A stretch of 64,000 bases of DNA from Diabrotica undecimpunctata (Eukaryota > Arthropoda > Insecta > Coleoptera > Chrysomelidae): positions 27,697,853 to 27,761,852 of the forward strand of contig NC_092807.1 of the NCBI RefSeq assembly GCF_040954645.1. The letters are read 5' to 3'. The notes under the pieces were generated by a model. The model was not told where the DNA came from. It saw only the letters and a program-made list of their open reading frames with translations, and made no database searches. Both the position numbers and the translations under genes were made by a program. Below are positions 1 through 10,379 of this stretch, piece after piece (the first letter of the stretch is position 1; each line of letters opens with the position of its first letter).

Positions 1-640
1 AAGCATCCAACTTCCCACATATGTCTATTCTGCATTTTCCAGGTACTAAATGTTGCAAAACATAAAGGGCATTTTATTAGAATCCTGATTTCACACCAAT
101 TCATTAGACCAGTGTATAGTTGGTTGCCCGTCAGTACCCACACAATTCTTCACCACAATTCATTCCACATACATCAATCAATACATTATATTTCTCCAGG
201 TTCTTAACATAAATTGAGGACCAATTCACAATTTAATACTACAATATTGATGGTTGCTACTGTTAAATTATTTTAACTTTAACTTCTTCAATTTTAAGTT
301 ACAATGAGTGCTTTGTTCGGACCTCCGTCCTAACATGTCAATTTTGTCATTCAAATCAGTTGCTATCATCAAGTCCTCGTAGACACTTCGTTTCAGGACC
401 AGCAACTTCATGTGGAGTCATACGTCGCCATGTTATCATATCCACTGATAACTTTAACATCTTAAAATATAATACCAAATAATGTAAAGTAAATTGTAAC
501 ATATAACTTTTAACGGATTTTTACCCTGATATTTAGTGACTCAAAACATGTACACCTAGTAAGTATTAACCACATTGTGTATTAACCTTGGTCAAAATTT
601 TAACTTCATGTTCTTTTTAATTAAAGTGGTTATATACTTT
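1..640. other. No gene seen
   Basis: AT-rich sequence with no reading frame or repeat that I can name. It lies immediately upstream of the hammerhead ribozyme at 645-684 and could be the body of the element that carried that ribozyme, but no protein similarity is visible in either strand. Confidence 0.5.
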
Positions 641-644
641 TTAG

Positions 645-684
645 GACACTGATGATGGAACATGGATTCAGAAAACGTTTTGTC
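645..684 (+). ncRNA. Hammerhead ribozyme, type I, short palindromic stem III
   Basis: Core CTGATGA at 649-655, stem II 656-670 (TGGA pairing TTCA with one G-U), GAA at 671-673, palindromic stem III AACGTT at 674-679, H17 = T680. Predicted cleavage is between 680 and 681. Stem I is GACA (645-648) with TGTC (681-684), directly abutting the core and the cleavage site as a hammerhead requires. Stem I is open, so this is type I. This minimal form with tiny stem III is known from Penelope-like elements. Stem II is weak, so the copy may be degraded. Confidence 0.6.
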
Positions 685-1260
685 TTCATGACATAGCCCG
701 TTTGGGTTTTTAATTTATATACCTTTTATAAAGAATTTTTACGTAAAATTTTTTGTGATACATGGTATACAGTCAGCTACAGGAACTTAGTTTCCTCGTG
801 GATAAAGGATTATGTGCTTCAGTTATCGCAATATTCTCATGGGATGCAGAATCATATATAAATATTCTATATTTTACCAAAGCGAATTTTTTTATAAAAA
901 GGCTCAAGATATGTTTTGAAATCAAACACAATGTCCTGTATTATACGTTTTACAGTGAACTTTTCACCACAGCTTCCAACTAATGAATACCACTCTTTGG
1001 GTACATATAAATATCACTTTTTTTACGCTTCTTTTTTTCAATTTGTGCAAAATCTCAGTCACACGTTAAGAAGCTGTGACCTGGCTCGGGTAAACGGTGC
1101 ACTATTTTTAAAAATCTTCCATTCTTGGCTAAAGTTGAAAGGAAAAGGATCATAACAGCATTTTTGTTCTGTCCCCCACAGTTGTGAGTAAATATATGCA
1201 GAACAGTAACAAAACATTTAATATATTTCTGTATAAAATGATACAAAAACGATATAATTT

Positions 1261-2502
1261 CTATGGAGCCTTTCTTCGCAACTGTTTAGTCAAACATATA
1301 ACTGACTGATTTATTATTCGAAGAAGACTAAAATAGCTAATTGTAAACCCAGATGTGTCTAGCATAAAATATTTCCCCCGTAGTAAAAGCAGAAAATGGC
1401 AAATTTTGCTGATATTCGAAACGAATTTTCTCCACAGTTTCATCAATTTACGCCATTTTTCAGTCTTTTCTTTTAAATCATCGTAGAACGCTTGGGCTTT
1501 CCAGAGATAAACTTCTTTTTGAACATTCAGTTGGTGCTTAAGTTCGTCCGTAGAAGCGGCATCAAGTTGTATTTTCAACAGATCACAAGTAGCACAAGTG
1601 TCCGATCGCGGATAACCAAATGACAAATTAAAATGTTCTGTGAAATATCTATAATAGTAATCATACATAACTGTAGGTTTTATTTTTTCGTGCCTTTTTA
1701 ACAGTATTGTTCGGGATCATATTTTTTCAAATAAAGTTCGTACATTTTTCGCACATTTAACTCTGCTGATAGATATTTTTTTATTTTTATTTCGCGAATA
1801 GTGTAATTTACGCACTGGAAAACTATTCATGTGCTCCTTAATTTGTTTCACAATATTTTCCTGCTTTTTCCGTCTACCACGGGAATCACGTTCAAGGTTC
1901 AAGCATCATAACAGTAGCTCTTGACTGTGCAATTTTCAAAACTCTTGATTTGTGAACCGAATGTAAGTTACAAAATGCTGAGCGACTCACTTTTACAGAT
2001 TTTGTACCCATTTTAACACTATAGAGATAAGAATATATCTTCCTTTCACGTACGCTGGTTATTCTCCTTTTAGATACTTTTATCACTCTATGAGCGACCC
2101 TAAATAACTATCTTGAATGTTCTTGTCTCCCATTGCATAAAATTTTGTAAATATTGCACCTTTCTCCATGGGTATTCTTTTCCAGAATTTTTTTGTTATT
2201 TTCTTAAGTATAAAACTGAATTAAATGACTTACCTTCATCAGTTGTGCTGCTTGAGATATCATTTGATTCGTTTGCAGTTACATGCTTTGTTCATTTTAT
2301 CTGCAATTACATTTGTATATGAGCATTATTTTATATTTTTAAAACTTATAAAATTACCTTCTTTGTTATCGTTGTTTAGGTATCATACTGTTTGCTTCTT
2401 TTGTTGCCACTTTCTTCTTCCACTATATAATGTAGGTCAGCATTACAATTATTGAAATCATAGTATGGATCACTTTCACCAGAAAACTCATTAAAACTAG
2501 CC
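1261..2502 (-). pseudogene. Broken copy of a multicopy insect gene family (DUF7869-like)
   Basis: Pieces follow each other in the order known for this family. A possible first exon starts at ATG 2502 (MASFNEFSGES...) and runs about 34 codons. A second piece ends in a good donor AAG|GTAAGT near 2235. Then come the segment with FCNLHSVHKSRVLKIAQ (about 1990-1920), one with RGRRKK...HMNSFPVRKLHYSR (1890-1800), and YDYYYRYF...YPRSDTCATCDLL (1668-1580). In intact relatives these precede a DDE-like catalytic half, which is missing here. Reading frames change between pieces and stops interrupt them, so it is a pseudogene. The family is a very common uncharacterised insect protein with a conserved CxxC after PRSDTC; a transposase-like origin is my inference. 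A related copy is at 49953-51560. Confidence 0.6.
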
Positions 2503-2694
2503 ATTTTCGCGGAGCGATATACATACTGCACCTTACAAACGAGGAAAATGTGAGGTTAGAACTTTCTCAGCCTTGGACGCAAAAACCGCTTAAGTGAATC
2601 ACATGGCCGGTTATTGCTTTCAATATCATCGATCCTAAGGATTATTCTATTAACATTTTAGGTGCAATAACCGCCCTTATTACTGTGTTATTAA

Positions 2695-2720
2695 TGTAGA
2701 ATAACCACCGTTATTCTACA
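2695..2720. repeat. Small perfect hairpin
   Basis: Arms TGTAGAATAAC (2695-2705) and GTTATTCTACA (2710-2720) with a 4-base loop. It may be a remnant terminus of a foldback element; function unknown. Confidence 0.5.
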
Positions 2721-2859
2721 TTGAGTTTCTTACACAATACGTGTACGGGTTTTTCTCCAAACTGTGCGGAGGTATTTTTTAAGGCAAGAAATGCCATAAA
2801 CTCAATTTTGACAAAAACGGTCTTTGACCGGTTTTTACACCAAACCTTTCAATTAGTCT

Positions 2860-3377
2860 TCTAATTTTTCTTAGAAGTTGCGGACCTTTCAAACGATTTT
2901 TTGATGCTCTTTTACTAGCTGTTCCAAAAAATTTCTTTTCTACTTCTTTTATTCAGGGACTTTCATTATTAGGGCTATGAATGAAAAATCTATTTAAAAC
3001 ACAAATTGTAATAAAATTTAAAAAACATAACCAAAGATTACCTTTTTGTTCCTCTGCCCTCATGATATATGCTCCTTTACCTTGAGACATATTATAAAAT
3101 GTAAGTAGTTCAGTTTTTTTCCTCGTCAGTTGTATTTTCAATTGCAGAATCGTGGTGAATTGTTAATAGTAAAAGAACAACTTTAGATCTCTGTAATAAT
3201 GTGGATATTTTTGAAAATCCTAAATTTGCGATTACTTATTTTTCTAGCATTTTTCGGTAAAAATGAACTTCTTGGAATCTCTTTTTTATTCTCGTCCCGA
3301 GTTCCGACTAAAATTAGTTTATTTTTAGCAAATAAAATATATATAGCATTTTTCATATAAAAATGCTTGCACGTCAC
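2860..3377 (-). pseudogene. piggyBac-type transposase, C-terminal fragment
   Basis: Reading the minus strand, 3377-3183 encodes the segment KNKLILVGTRDENKKEIP, which matches the piggyBac GT-R-N-KEIP region. 3125-2953 then encodes KTELLTFYNMSQGK and, after a short stretch, NLWLCFLNFITICVLN, corresponding to the piggyBac 'YN-TKGGVD' and 'RWP-LFF-MLDIA-VNA' region. The final piece to about 2860 resembles the basic tail. The catalytic GGVD region is corrupted (the family Asp is not visible) and the two pieces are in different frames, so it is dead. The N-terminal half and TTAA-flanked ends were not found. Confidence 0.6.
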
Positions 3378-3379
3378 AA

Positions 3380-3802
3380 TTTATATAAAGTGACGTCACT
3401 AATATTTAAAATTTCCAGAACGTCAACCTTCGAGTTCAAATTTTCCTAACACAGCTAATAATACGAAATCCATACGAAACTGCTAGATCTTTCATAGGCG
3501 TCAACATGGTGTAATAATCAGAAAAATGTAATCATAATTAATATTGGAAATTTTAGAATTATATTGATTAAATCACCAAAAACATTTGTTATTATTAATA
3601 ATATAAATTTTATGAACTAACTCTGTAAGTCTAATATTCCACAAAATAATAATTTTAATTAAATAGATTAGACAATTGTACGCAACTAATACGGGAATAC
3701 TTCAAATTGTATTGACAGTTCAGCATGTGACAAAAGTGTATAAAGTGTTGCCGCTTTTTTAGAGTAAGAATTTTGTTTACGTTTTGATTTATTACACAAT
3801 TT
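3380..3802. other. No gene seen
   Basis: Very AT-rich spacer between the piggyBac fragment and the TIR element; no coding potential or named repeat recognised. Confidence 0.4.
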
Positions 3803-4233
3803 GATCATAATATAATACAGACCATCGAATTTATTTACCGTTGTACGTCATTATCACTGAAAGAGATCGAAGTTGACATAGTTGCCAAAGTATAAAAAAA
3901 TCCTGAATCCATTTTAAATCGAATAGGTTACAATTATTGCAAAAGTGGATTATACAACAAAACAAATTAATATTTATTGTAAATAAATAGAAACAAAACA
4001 AGAGTTAAAAAATAATCTTGTTAAAAACAATTTGAGCCTCTTGTATGCGTCGTATAAAGATGTAAAATGGAATGCTTAAACAAAAACAACACTCTTTTCA
4101 TTACTTATTAACATTAGTCAACACCGCAACTGTCAAATAAGTGTTACCAATTTATGCCAAAATATCACCTTCGTTCGATTACAGTTACAATGTGTTCCGA
4201 ATAAATGTTCTTCATAAAAACGCTTTATAATGC

Positions 4234-4426
4234 GGTAAGATAGTTTCGAAACAAATTCAGATTTCTGCTTTAATCTGGAGCCTTCTAAAAATTGCAAGGC
4301 ATAGCCAGACGTTGATAAAGATGTTAATAGATACTGTTCTGATGAGACTTATTAAGTCGAAATACGTATCAACAGATACATAGACGCTTTGAACGTGAAA
4401 TCAAATCTTTTCTGTCTTTTTCATGT
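4234..4426 (+). mobile_element. Short ribozyme-bearing element (retrozyme/SINE-like), copy 1
   Basis: Starts GGTAAGATAGTTTCGAAACA and ends CTGTCTTTTTCATGT. It is flanked by a 13-bp target-site duplication CGCTTTATAATGC (4221-4233 and 4427-4439). The related TIR element at 30757-31255 has this site once and uninterrupted (minus strand, about 31010), which proves insertion. The second copy at 52261-52524 shares the first 28 bases and the last ~90, which contain a hammerhead core. No coding capacity. The duplication length suggests retroposition with an endonuclease borrowed from a LINE or Penelope-like element. Confidence 0.8.
4334..4375 (+). ncRNA. Hammerhead ribozyme, type I
   Basis: Stem I CTGTT (4334-4338) pairs AACAG (4371-4375). 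Core CTGATGA 4339-4345; stem II GACTT/AAGTC (4346-4350, 4354-4358) closed by ATT; GAA 4359-4361; palindromic stem III ATACGTAT 4362-4369; C17 at 4370. Predicted cleavage is between 4370 and 4371. Every invariant core position of the hammerhead consensus is present. The stem III palindrome suggests activity as a dimer or in tandem transcripts. Confidence 0.85.
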
Positions 4427-4646
4427 CGCTTTATAATGCATCTATACAAATTAAATGAAACATATTATTGTGTATTTCTTTAAGTTAACATTAATAGAAA
4501 TATTTAAATATTATTTCTACGCGTATATAATAACATAAGTCTAGTGGCTGTAATGCCAGTGCACTCGGCAAAGTGATTCTAAAAAAGAACACACCTACCG
4601 CCTAAATATTTGGTGTTACATGAAGGGATACACACTTAGGTACTGA

Positions 4647-5332
4647 CTACACATCCTTGGTTTCTTCGTTATTCCCAACCATAAACTTGCGGTATTTCCG
4701 TTTATGCTGCTGCTGCCATTCTCCTTTATTATTTTCTGTGTGGCCTAAATTTATTATTTCTTGCATTTTATTAGCCGTATGAGCATGCAGAATACCAGCG
4801 TTTAAGCTCTGTCTATTAACGTCTGTATTTTGTTGATGCGTTTGGTTAATATTTTGTTTTGGTTTTGATTTTAATTCGTCAGCTGATATCTGCCTGACAA
4901 GAACGTTCTGTGTCTGTGGTATTGACGTAGCAACCGCAGAACTGTAACTTTTATTTGCAACGTTGCCAGTGTTCATGTTTAATAAAGATATATATTTTTT
5001 AATAGTCTAATATTCTCTAATAGAACATGCTCTTTAGCTTTTAATTCGGAAATAAGATCGTCTTTACTTTTAAGTAATTCTTCTTTCGCAGCTAGCAGCA
5101 TTCTGATGTTTTCGTTAAAGTTTTGTTCTGGTATAACCTCACTTTCTATAGCACAGCATTTCACCAAGGTATTGTTGTCAACAACTACCAATCCAGCTAC
5201 CCTTAAAGCACAAGATGGATGGAAAACTACTTGACACGCTACACATCTCACAATAGTGATAACAACATTTCTTTCGCAACATTTGCAAGTTTTAATTACA
5301 TCGCAATTCGCGGCATTCTCTTGTCTGGCCAT
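4647..5332 (-). pseudogene. Non-LTR retrotransposon ORF1 with PHD-like zinc finger
   Basis: Two adjoining minus-strand frames. 5332-4979 (117 codons) carries a Cys/His cluster CKCCERNV...CVACQVVFHPSC typical of the PHD-like finger found in ORF1 of insect jockey/CR1-like LINEs, followed by a Lys/Glu-rich coiled-coil stretch (residues ~75-112). The stop at 4979 and a one- or two-base shift separate it from 4976-4647 (109 codons), which is Gln/Asn-rich and basic and looks like the continuation. No reverse transcriptase follows, so the element is truncated. The host-gene alternative (PHD protein) is less likely given the surroundings. Confidence 0.5.
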
Positions 5333-5733
5333 GTTGCCGTTGACGGTATTATTTCCTTTAAAAAGTTTCTAACCCTTTTGATGTGTTTTCAAGGAAAGAA
5401 AAGCCTATCTTCTTACCAAGCAGGAAGATTCTTGTAAGCGGCGTCCGAATTTAAATAGTTTAGGAACCTTCTTGTGTTGTTTTATCCAGAAAATCCATGT
5501 AAGTACCTTTTTAATTCACTTTTTGTAGTTACCCCATTGCAGTCCCCTTTTTATTTACTGACCTACGACCCAGCTCTCCAAACAAACCAAGAGCCGTTCG
5601 CAAACGTTCCGGTTTGTTTTGCTTACCCTATCCCCAGCCCAGCAATTTCTGTCCACAATTTTTAACCCCCTATAAATAAGTGATCCCAATGTTGTAGGCA
5701 ATATAACCGCCACAATATATTTGACGAATACAT

Positions 5734-6473
5734 CTTCTTCGTAGGGTGCCTGTCCGTTCCGAACGTTGCCGATTATCCTGGCTATGATGACTTTGTTGGT
5801 TGCTATACGAAATAGCTGTGTTGAGGTCTTTCTATACCATGCTCTCAGGTTAGCAAGCCACGATATTCTTCTTCGTCCTGGGGCTCTTTTTCCTTCAATT
5901 TTACCTTGCAAAATGCATTGAAGTAGCTCGTAACTGCCTTGATTTCTCATTATATGTCCCAAATACTGCAGCTTACGGCTCTTCACGATGTTGACCAAAT
6001 CCGCAGTTGTGTTCATCCTCCGCAGTACTTCTTCGTTGGTGACTTTGTCTGTCGATGGTATCTTCAAGATCCTTCTGTATGACCATAGCTCAAAAGCCTG
6101 AAGTTTTGATAAAGTTTCCGCCTTCAATGTCCACGATTCTACTCCGTACAGAAGCACTGCGTACACATAACATTTAAGGAGCCTTATTTTTGTGTCTAGG
6201 GTGAGGTCATGGCTCTTGAACACACAACTCATAGTTAAGAATGCACTTTTTGCCTTTTCGATGTGACATTTAATCTCTTGGGTATTGTCCCACGACTCAT
6301 TAATTATAGTTCCCAAGTAGTTGTATTGTGAGACACGTTCAATTTTCATTTGGTTCACATACAGATTTGCTCCAGTTAAGTTTTCCTTGCAGATGATCAT
6401 TATCTTGGTTTTGCTGCTGTTTATATCCAGTCCATATTTTCTACGTGTTTCCTTTATTTTGTTCATTAAGTTT
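5734..6473 (-). mobile_element. 5'-truncated non-LTR retrotransposon (family 1), RT C-terminal part
   Basis: Flanked by a 10-bp duplication ACGAATACAT (5724-5733 and 6474-6483), so the boundaries are exact. The minus strand encodes about 240 codons of the region after the RT active site: KYGLDINSSKTKIMII, YNYLGTIINESWD, LLYGVESWTLKA, RRILKIPSTDKVTNEEVLRR, KLQYLGHIMRN and GKIEGKRAPGRRRISWL. It ends in a (GAA)-type tail at 5734-5740. The frame is open throughout and reads into flanking DNA, so the insertion is fairly young. Same family as 20122-21003. Confidence 0.85.
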
Positions 6474-6483
6474 ACGAATACAT

Positions 6484-8513
6484 AAGAAAACAAATCCGTA
6501 CTCTTCACGAGAGTAAATACAAAAGATATAGCAAGTTAAAAACCGCTTGGCGCTTCTCAGGCGGCGCAATGCAAGTAATTAAGGGTTAAATTTAAATAAA
6601 AAATTAACCTGGCCGGGAAATTTTAAATAGCACTATATATTTAGCTAATAGATAATTTATATATGCAGACTAATATTATGCGGAGGTCAAATTTTTAAAT
6701 AACTCTTAATATTCTTTAAAAACACAGCCGGTAAGTAAAACATTGTAATTTTGAAGTCACCCATTATTCAATGTGATCGAGCAGTTTTTTAGTTGATTGC
6801 CTTTAGATCAAAAAGTGAAAGTCCATTTATCAGGTAGCGTTGGATGTTCTTTTTCTGCTAATTTTTTATGAAAGCGAAGAGAAAAAAGTGTTATTGGAAA
6901 AGAGCGATAATTTGTCTTTCTCGTGTAGAACATCATTTACACGTTGTGCTCCATTCAAACTCGCTCCAATTAAGCGGCCATTTGCGAACGAAGGGTCGAA
7001 TTATGTTGTTATAATGCCGACCTACCTTTTATTTATCGACTTTGCAGTATCGGTTCATTGTTGGTCATGCCACGCAATCTCATATAAACATCAGCGACCA
7101 GAAGACTATTATTCTTAAAATTATACAATACTTTACTGGAACGTTTAACGGTAAATATCTAACACATTTTCGATCGAGTACATTTATTAAAAGGCTAATA
7201 ATAGTAGTCCAACCTGCAAAAAAACAAACATGCCGTAATTAGTGCATTTTTAAAAACAATAGAGTGTTATGAAGGGCAATGCCTGGAGTAACCTTCAGGC
7301 ATTGTACAATTTGCAACTCCGAATTTTTGGTTATCATTGTTTTATCGTACTTTTAAGGTGCAAAAATGGTGTTTTTTGATTATTTTTATTTTTACTGTAT
7401 TAAATCAATATTTTAGGGTAAAATTAGCATAGTATTGAATGAAGGTACATAAAAAAAGCTTTAATTTGAGCTGTGCAACATTAAAATTGACCCAATATTT
7501 TATGCAAAATTAACGATTCAATGACTAAAAAGGGATGCAGGGTGCAGGGAGGCGTAAAATTGAAGAAACAGCGGAACGGGAAAAAATTATATAAGAAGTA
7601 AAACAAACGAATTGACGCAAAGCAAAAATAAAGATCAACAAACAAGGAAACCAAGATCAAAGTAAAAAAAATTGCCACAAGGCATACTTCCGAGAGCAAA
7701 AAAGTCAAATTGTTGTGAAAGAGAGAAAAAATATTACAGTTAATACACCTGATACTGTATATTCAAACACACTTTTTACTTATACAATTAAAAACATCAC
7801 TTTAAAAAGTGGAGTTTAAGTACACATGCCAGAAGTTATTAACCTCAAATAAAACCAGGAATTATCACGGAACCTATTTTCTGATTCTCTAGAGGAAAAA
7901 ATTATGCTGTCCACAATTGGTAACATATTTTTTGGCGTTTGCAACAATATAAATTCTTCAAATTTAACTAATATATTCCAAAGCAGATATACAAATTTGG
8001 AAACTATAGATAAAGTCACGTTGAGATGGCAGTGTACGGATATAGGATAACAGCGTTGCCAATTCTACTGCCATTGTAAGTTTTGCTACTTTTGTAAAAT
8101 AAGCAGGGCCAAACTCACGGTAAACTAAGATATGTTTAGGTAAGCTAAAGTTGTTAATAGAAAATTCGTGAATGAAATAAATGGTAATAATTCCTAAAAT
8201 GCTTTTATACATAATACCGCAGTTAATAGGGAAAAAAATATGAAAAATATTCTACAGGTTTTTTAATATTCTAAACGGTAGATAAGGGATAACTGATGAT
8301 AATTCCTTGAAGAATTACAGCCAATTTTGCTTTGTTTATTTTTTAAAGAAAGATGAAGTTTGGAAAAATCATTTTTTTGCCTATTTTGTTCCTCGTGCAT
8401 TTTAGAGAAAAATGTTTCAAATAAATGTTGCAGATCTTAAACAGTTTTTTAATTTTTTAGTTTGTAAATTAAAATACATAAACAAATGACTGAGATAATT
8501 GCAAAAAACCCCT
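6484..8513. other. No gene seen
   Basis: AT-rich, apart from the hairpin at 7277-7304. Open frames here are short and show no domain. 7540-7720 is purine-rich on the plus strand. Nothing else can be named. Confidence 0.5.
7277..7304. repeat. 12-bp hairpin with TAAC loop
   Basis: CAATGCCTG (7277-7285) pairs CAGGCATTG (7296-7304), and the stem continues inward with GAG/CTT pairs to a TAAC tetraloop. More GC-rich than its surroundings; it could be the end of a MITE. Function unknown. Confidence 0.5.
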
Positions 8514-8775
8514 AATTGAGGCCCCTAGAACACAAGGGTGTAAGTGCAGTTGCTTATCACTTAGCAACTGATATCTAACAACAGGCACGTACTTTTGGCT
8601 TCAAACTTTCTACATTAACAACAATAACACCATCAAAAATTACATGTCATTGAAAACATGCTGAAAACTGAACAAGTGCTACCTAGGTTTTTAAATTTAT
8701 ATCGAACTTTGAACAAAGATTTTTCAAAACTTTGTTTTTGGCACTTACACCCCTTGTGTTCTAGGGGCCTCAATT
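8514..8775. mobile_element. MITE with ~35-bp terminal inverted repeats
   Basis: Left end 8514-8547 (AATTGAGGCCCCTAGAACAC...) is the near-perfect inverse of 8741-8775, differing by one G in a G run. Total length is 262 bp with no coding capacity. The neighbouring transposase at 8947-10379 is not obviously its source because no matching TIR was found around that gene. A clear target-site duplication is not visible. Confidence 0.75.
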
Positions 8776-8946
8776 GTGCACTAATTTATTAAATGTTCAT
8801 AACTTTATTTTTTGCATAATGACGTCTAATATAACTACTTGAAATTATGTCGATTAATGAGTTATTTAAGTGTGCTACATTTCAACCAGATCAACTAAAT
8901 ATTTTATTACCTTTACTGAGAAAAGAATACCCCCGAAAAACAATTT

Positions 8947-10379
8947 TCAATCATCTTCATTTTCATAATCTAGTTCATCTTCAGAGTCATCGTTTAATGA
9001 AATTCTAATAGGTTCAATGTCATCTTGAATGTTGTCTACTGTCCAAAAATTATTCTACAATTTTATAACATGGTTGACGTAATTTTTCCAATGTCCATTG
9101 TTCTGTACTTTATCATAACCTTTATAAATCAATGTTTTAACGTCGTTTTGTTTAAAACTTGAATTCTTAGAGGACACGTACCGTTTCACTTCACTCCACA
9201 CCATTTCTATTGGGTTCAGTTCACAGGGATAAGGCGGAAGTCTTAAGATATGTACATCTACGCGGCATTGTTCGTCACTGTGATTCCTGTATTTTTCACC
9301 AATACAATCAATTTTGTATTTGTCATAAATATTTTTAAATACATTAGCAGTTTCCAGAAGTTCATTTTTAAGTAATCAATAAGTCATAAGTAATCTTCTT
9401 CAAAATAAATGTCCTTTTCATAGAGCCACTCCTTAATTTGACGTTTCACCCAATATTGTTTGGGAAAATTTAATTTCCTAGAGTGATAAGATGCATTGTC
9501 CAAGATAATGACATTCTTTTTATTTTTTGGGAGATTCGGTATTAACATCTCTTCAAACCATTTTTCAAATAGATCTCCGTCCATCTCTTCATGGTAATCT
9601 TCAGCACCTTTTTTGGCAAGAAAAGTGATGTCAGCACCTTCAACAAATCCGTCTTTGTTTCCTGCATGGACTAAAACAAATCTTGATCCTTTTCCGGTCG
9701 GAGTTTTTAAACCTGTGGTAAGTCCATTTACGAAAGCCTGTCGGCTATTTTTTATTGTTGTATCTTGCCATACTTGCCCATTGGTTATTCCAGTATTAAC
9801 CCATGATTCGTCCATATAAATGATATTGGGTCCTTCGTTCCTCAGTTTCTTTATTTTCCGGAGATAGTGACGCCTCCAAGCGACTATTTCTTGTTTTTCT
9901 ATTAATATTGAATTTCTACCTTGTTTGCCATATATAAAACCCATGTCGTGCAATAGTCTTCTCAACGTACTCTTGGAAAAATTCGGAAGATGCTCCATTT
10001 GCTTAATTTTTTCTAGTACTACGTCAAGGGTTGGAGGAATATTGTCCATAAAAAAACCGTGCACTACTTGTCTTATTCTAGACCGAGTTGCTTCATCATA
10101 TCTATTCTCACGACTATTCAAATAACCGGTTCTTTTTTTTCTTATAGGAGTTACGAGTGGACCATTTTTACTTTCACTTCTATATCGGAATATCGTTCGC
10201 TCAGAGACTCCAGTCATAGCAGAAACTTCCCGCACTATTGTTGATACACTTTTATCATTATTACTGTTTGATAAATAGTTAAAAACATTTAACACTATTT
10301 TTTTGCATTCACTATTTAACAAATTACCGTTTTTGAATTTTATTACACTCGCGGCCATTTTGACACTGACACGACACAA
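8947..10379 (-). pseudogene. Tc1/IS630-type DDE transposase, nearly complete, one break
   Basis: 10379-9384 is an open frame of 331 codons. It has an N-terminal helix-turn-helix (VREVSAMTGVSERTIFRYR, residues ~48-66), a second HTH-like segment (FSKSTLRRLLHDMGF), then the catalytic blocks IIYMDESWVN (first Asp) and VIILDNASYHS (second Asp). A TGA and frameshift at about 9385-9370, next to a short local duplication of GATTACTT, interrupt it. The frame resumes as ELLETANVFKN and reaches LRLPPYPCELNPIEMVWSEV with the catalytic Glu, then an in-frame TAG at ~9050 and an acidic tail ending at 8947. The Asp-to-Glu spacing of about 92 residues is longer than the 34-37 of classical mariner/Tc1. The start may be the second Met (MAASVIKF, 10358). 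A fragment with the same PYHCEFNPIE block is at 22390-23445. Confidence 0.8.

Larger units (their letters stand above)
3803..4622. mobile_element. Non-autonomous TIR element, copy 1 (host of a ribozyme insertion)
   Basis: Inverted homologue of the element at 30757-31255. The left part (3803-4027) and right part (4440-4622) align with the reverse complement of that copy, including the end motif ATTTACCGTTG near 3825 and the stretch GGCTGTAATGCCAGTG near 4548. Copy 1 differs by the 193-base ribozyme element at 4234-4426 and by extra sequence at about 4028-4200 that copy 2 lacks. The right terminus is not recognisable. No coding capacity. Confidence 0.7.

Noticed and set aside
8293..8320. CTGATGA followed by a perfect 6-bp TAATTC/GAATTA hairpin
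   Set aside because: No GAA after the hairpin and no stem I, so it is not a hammerhead.
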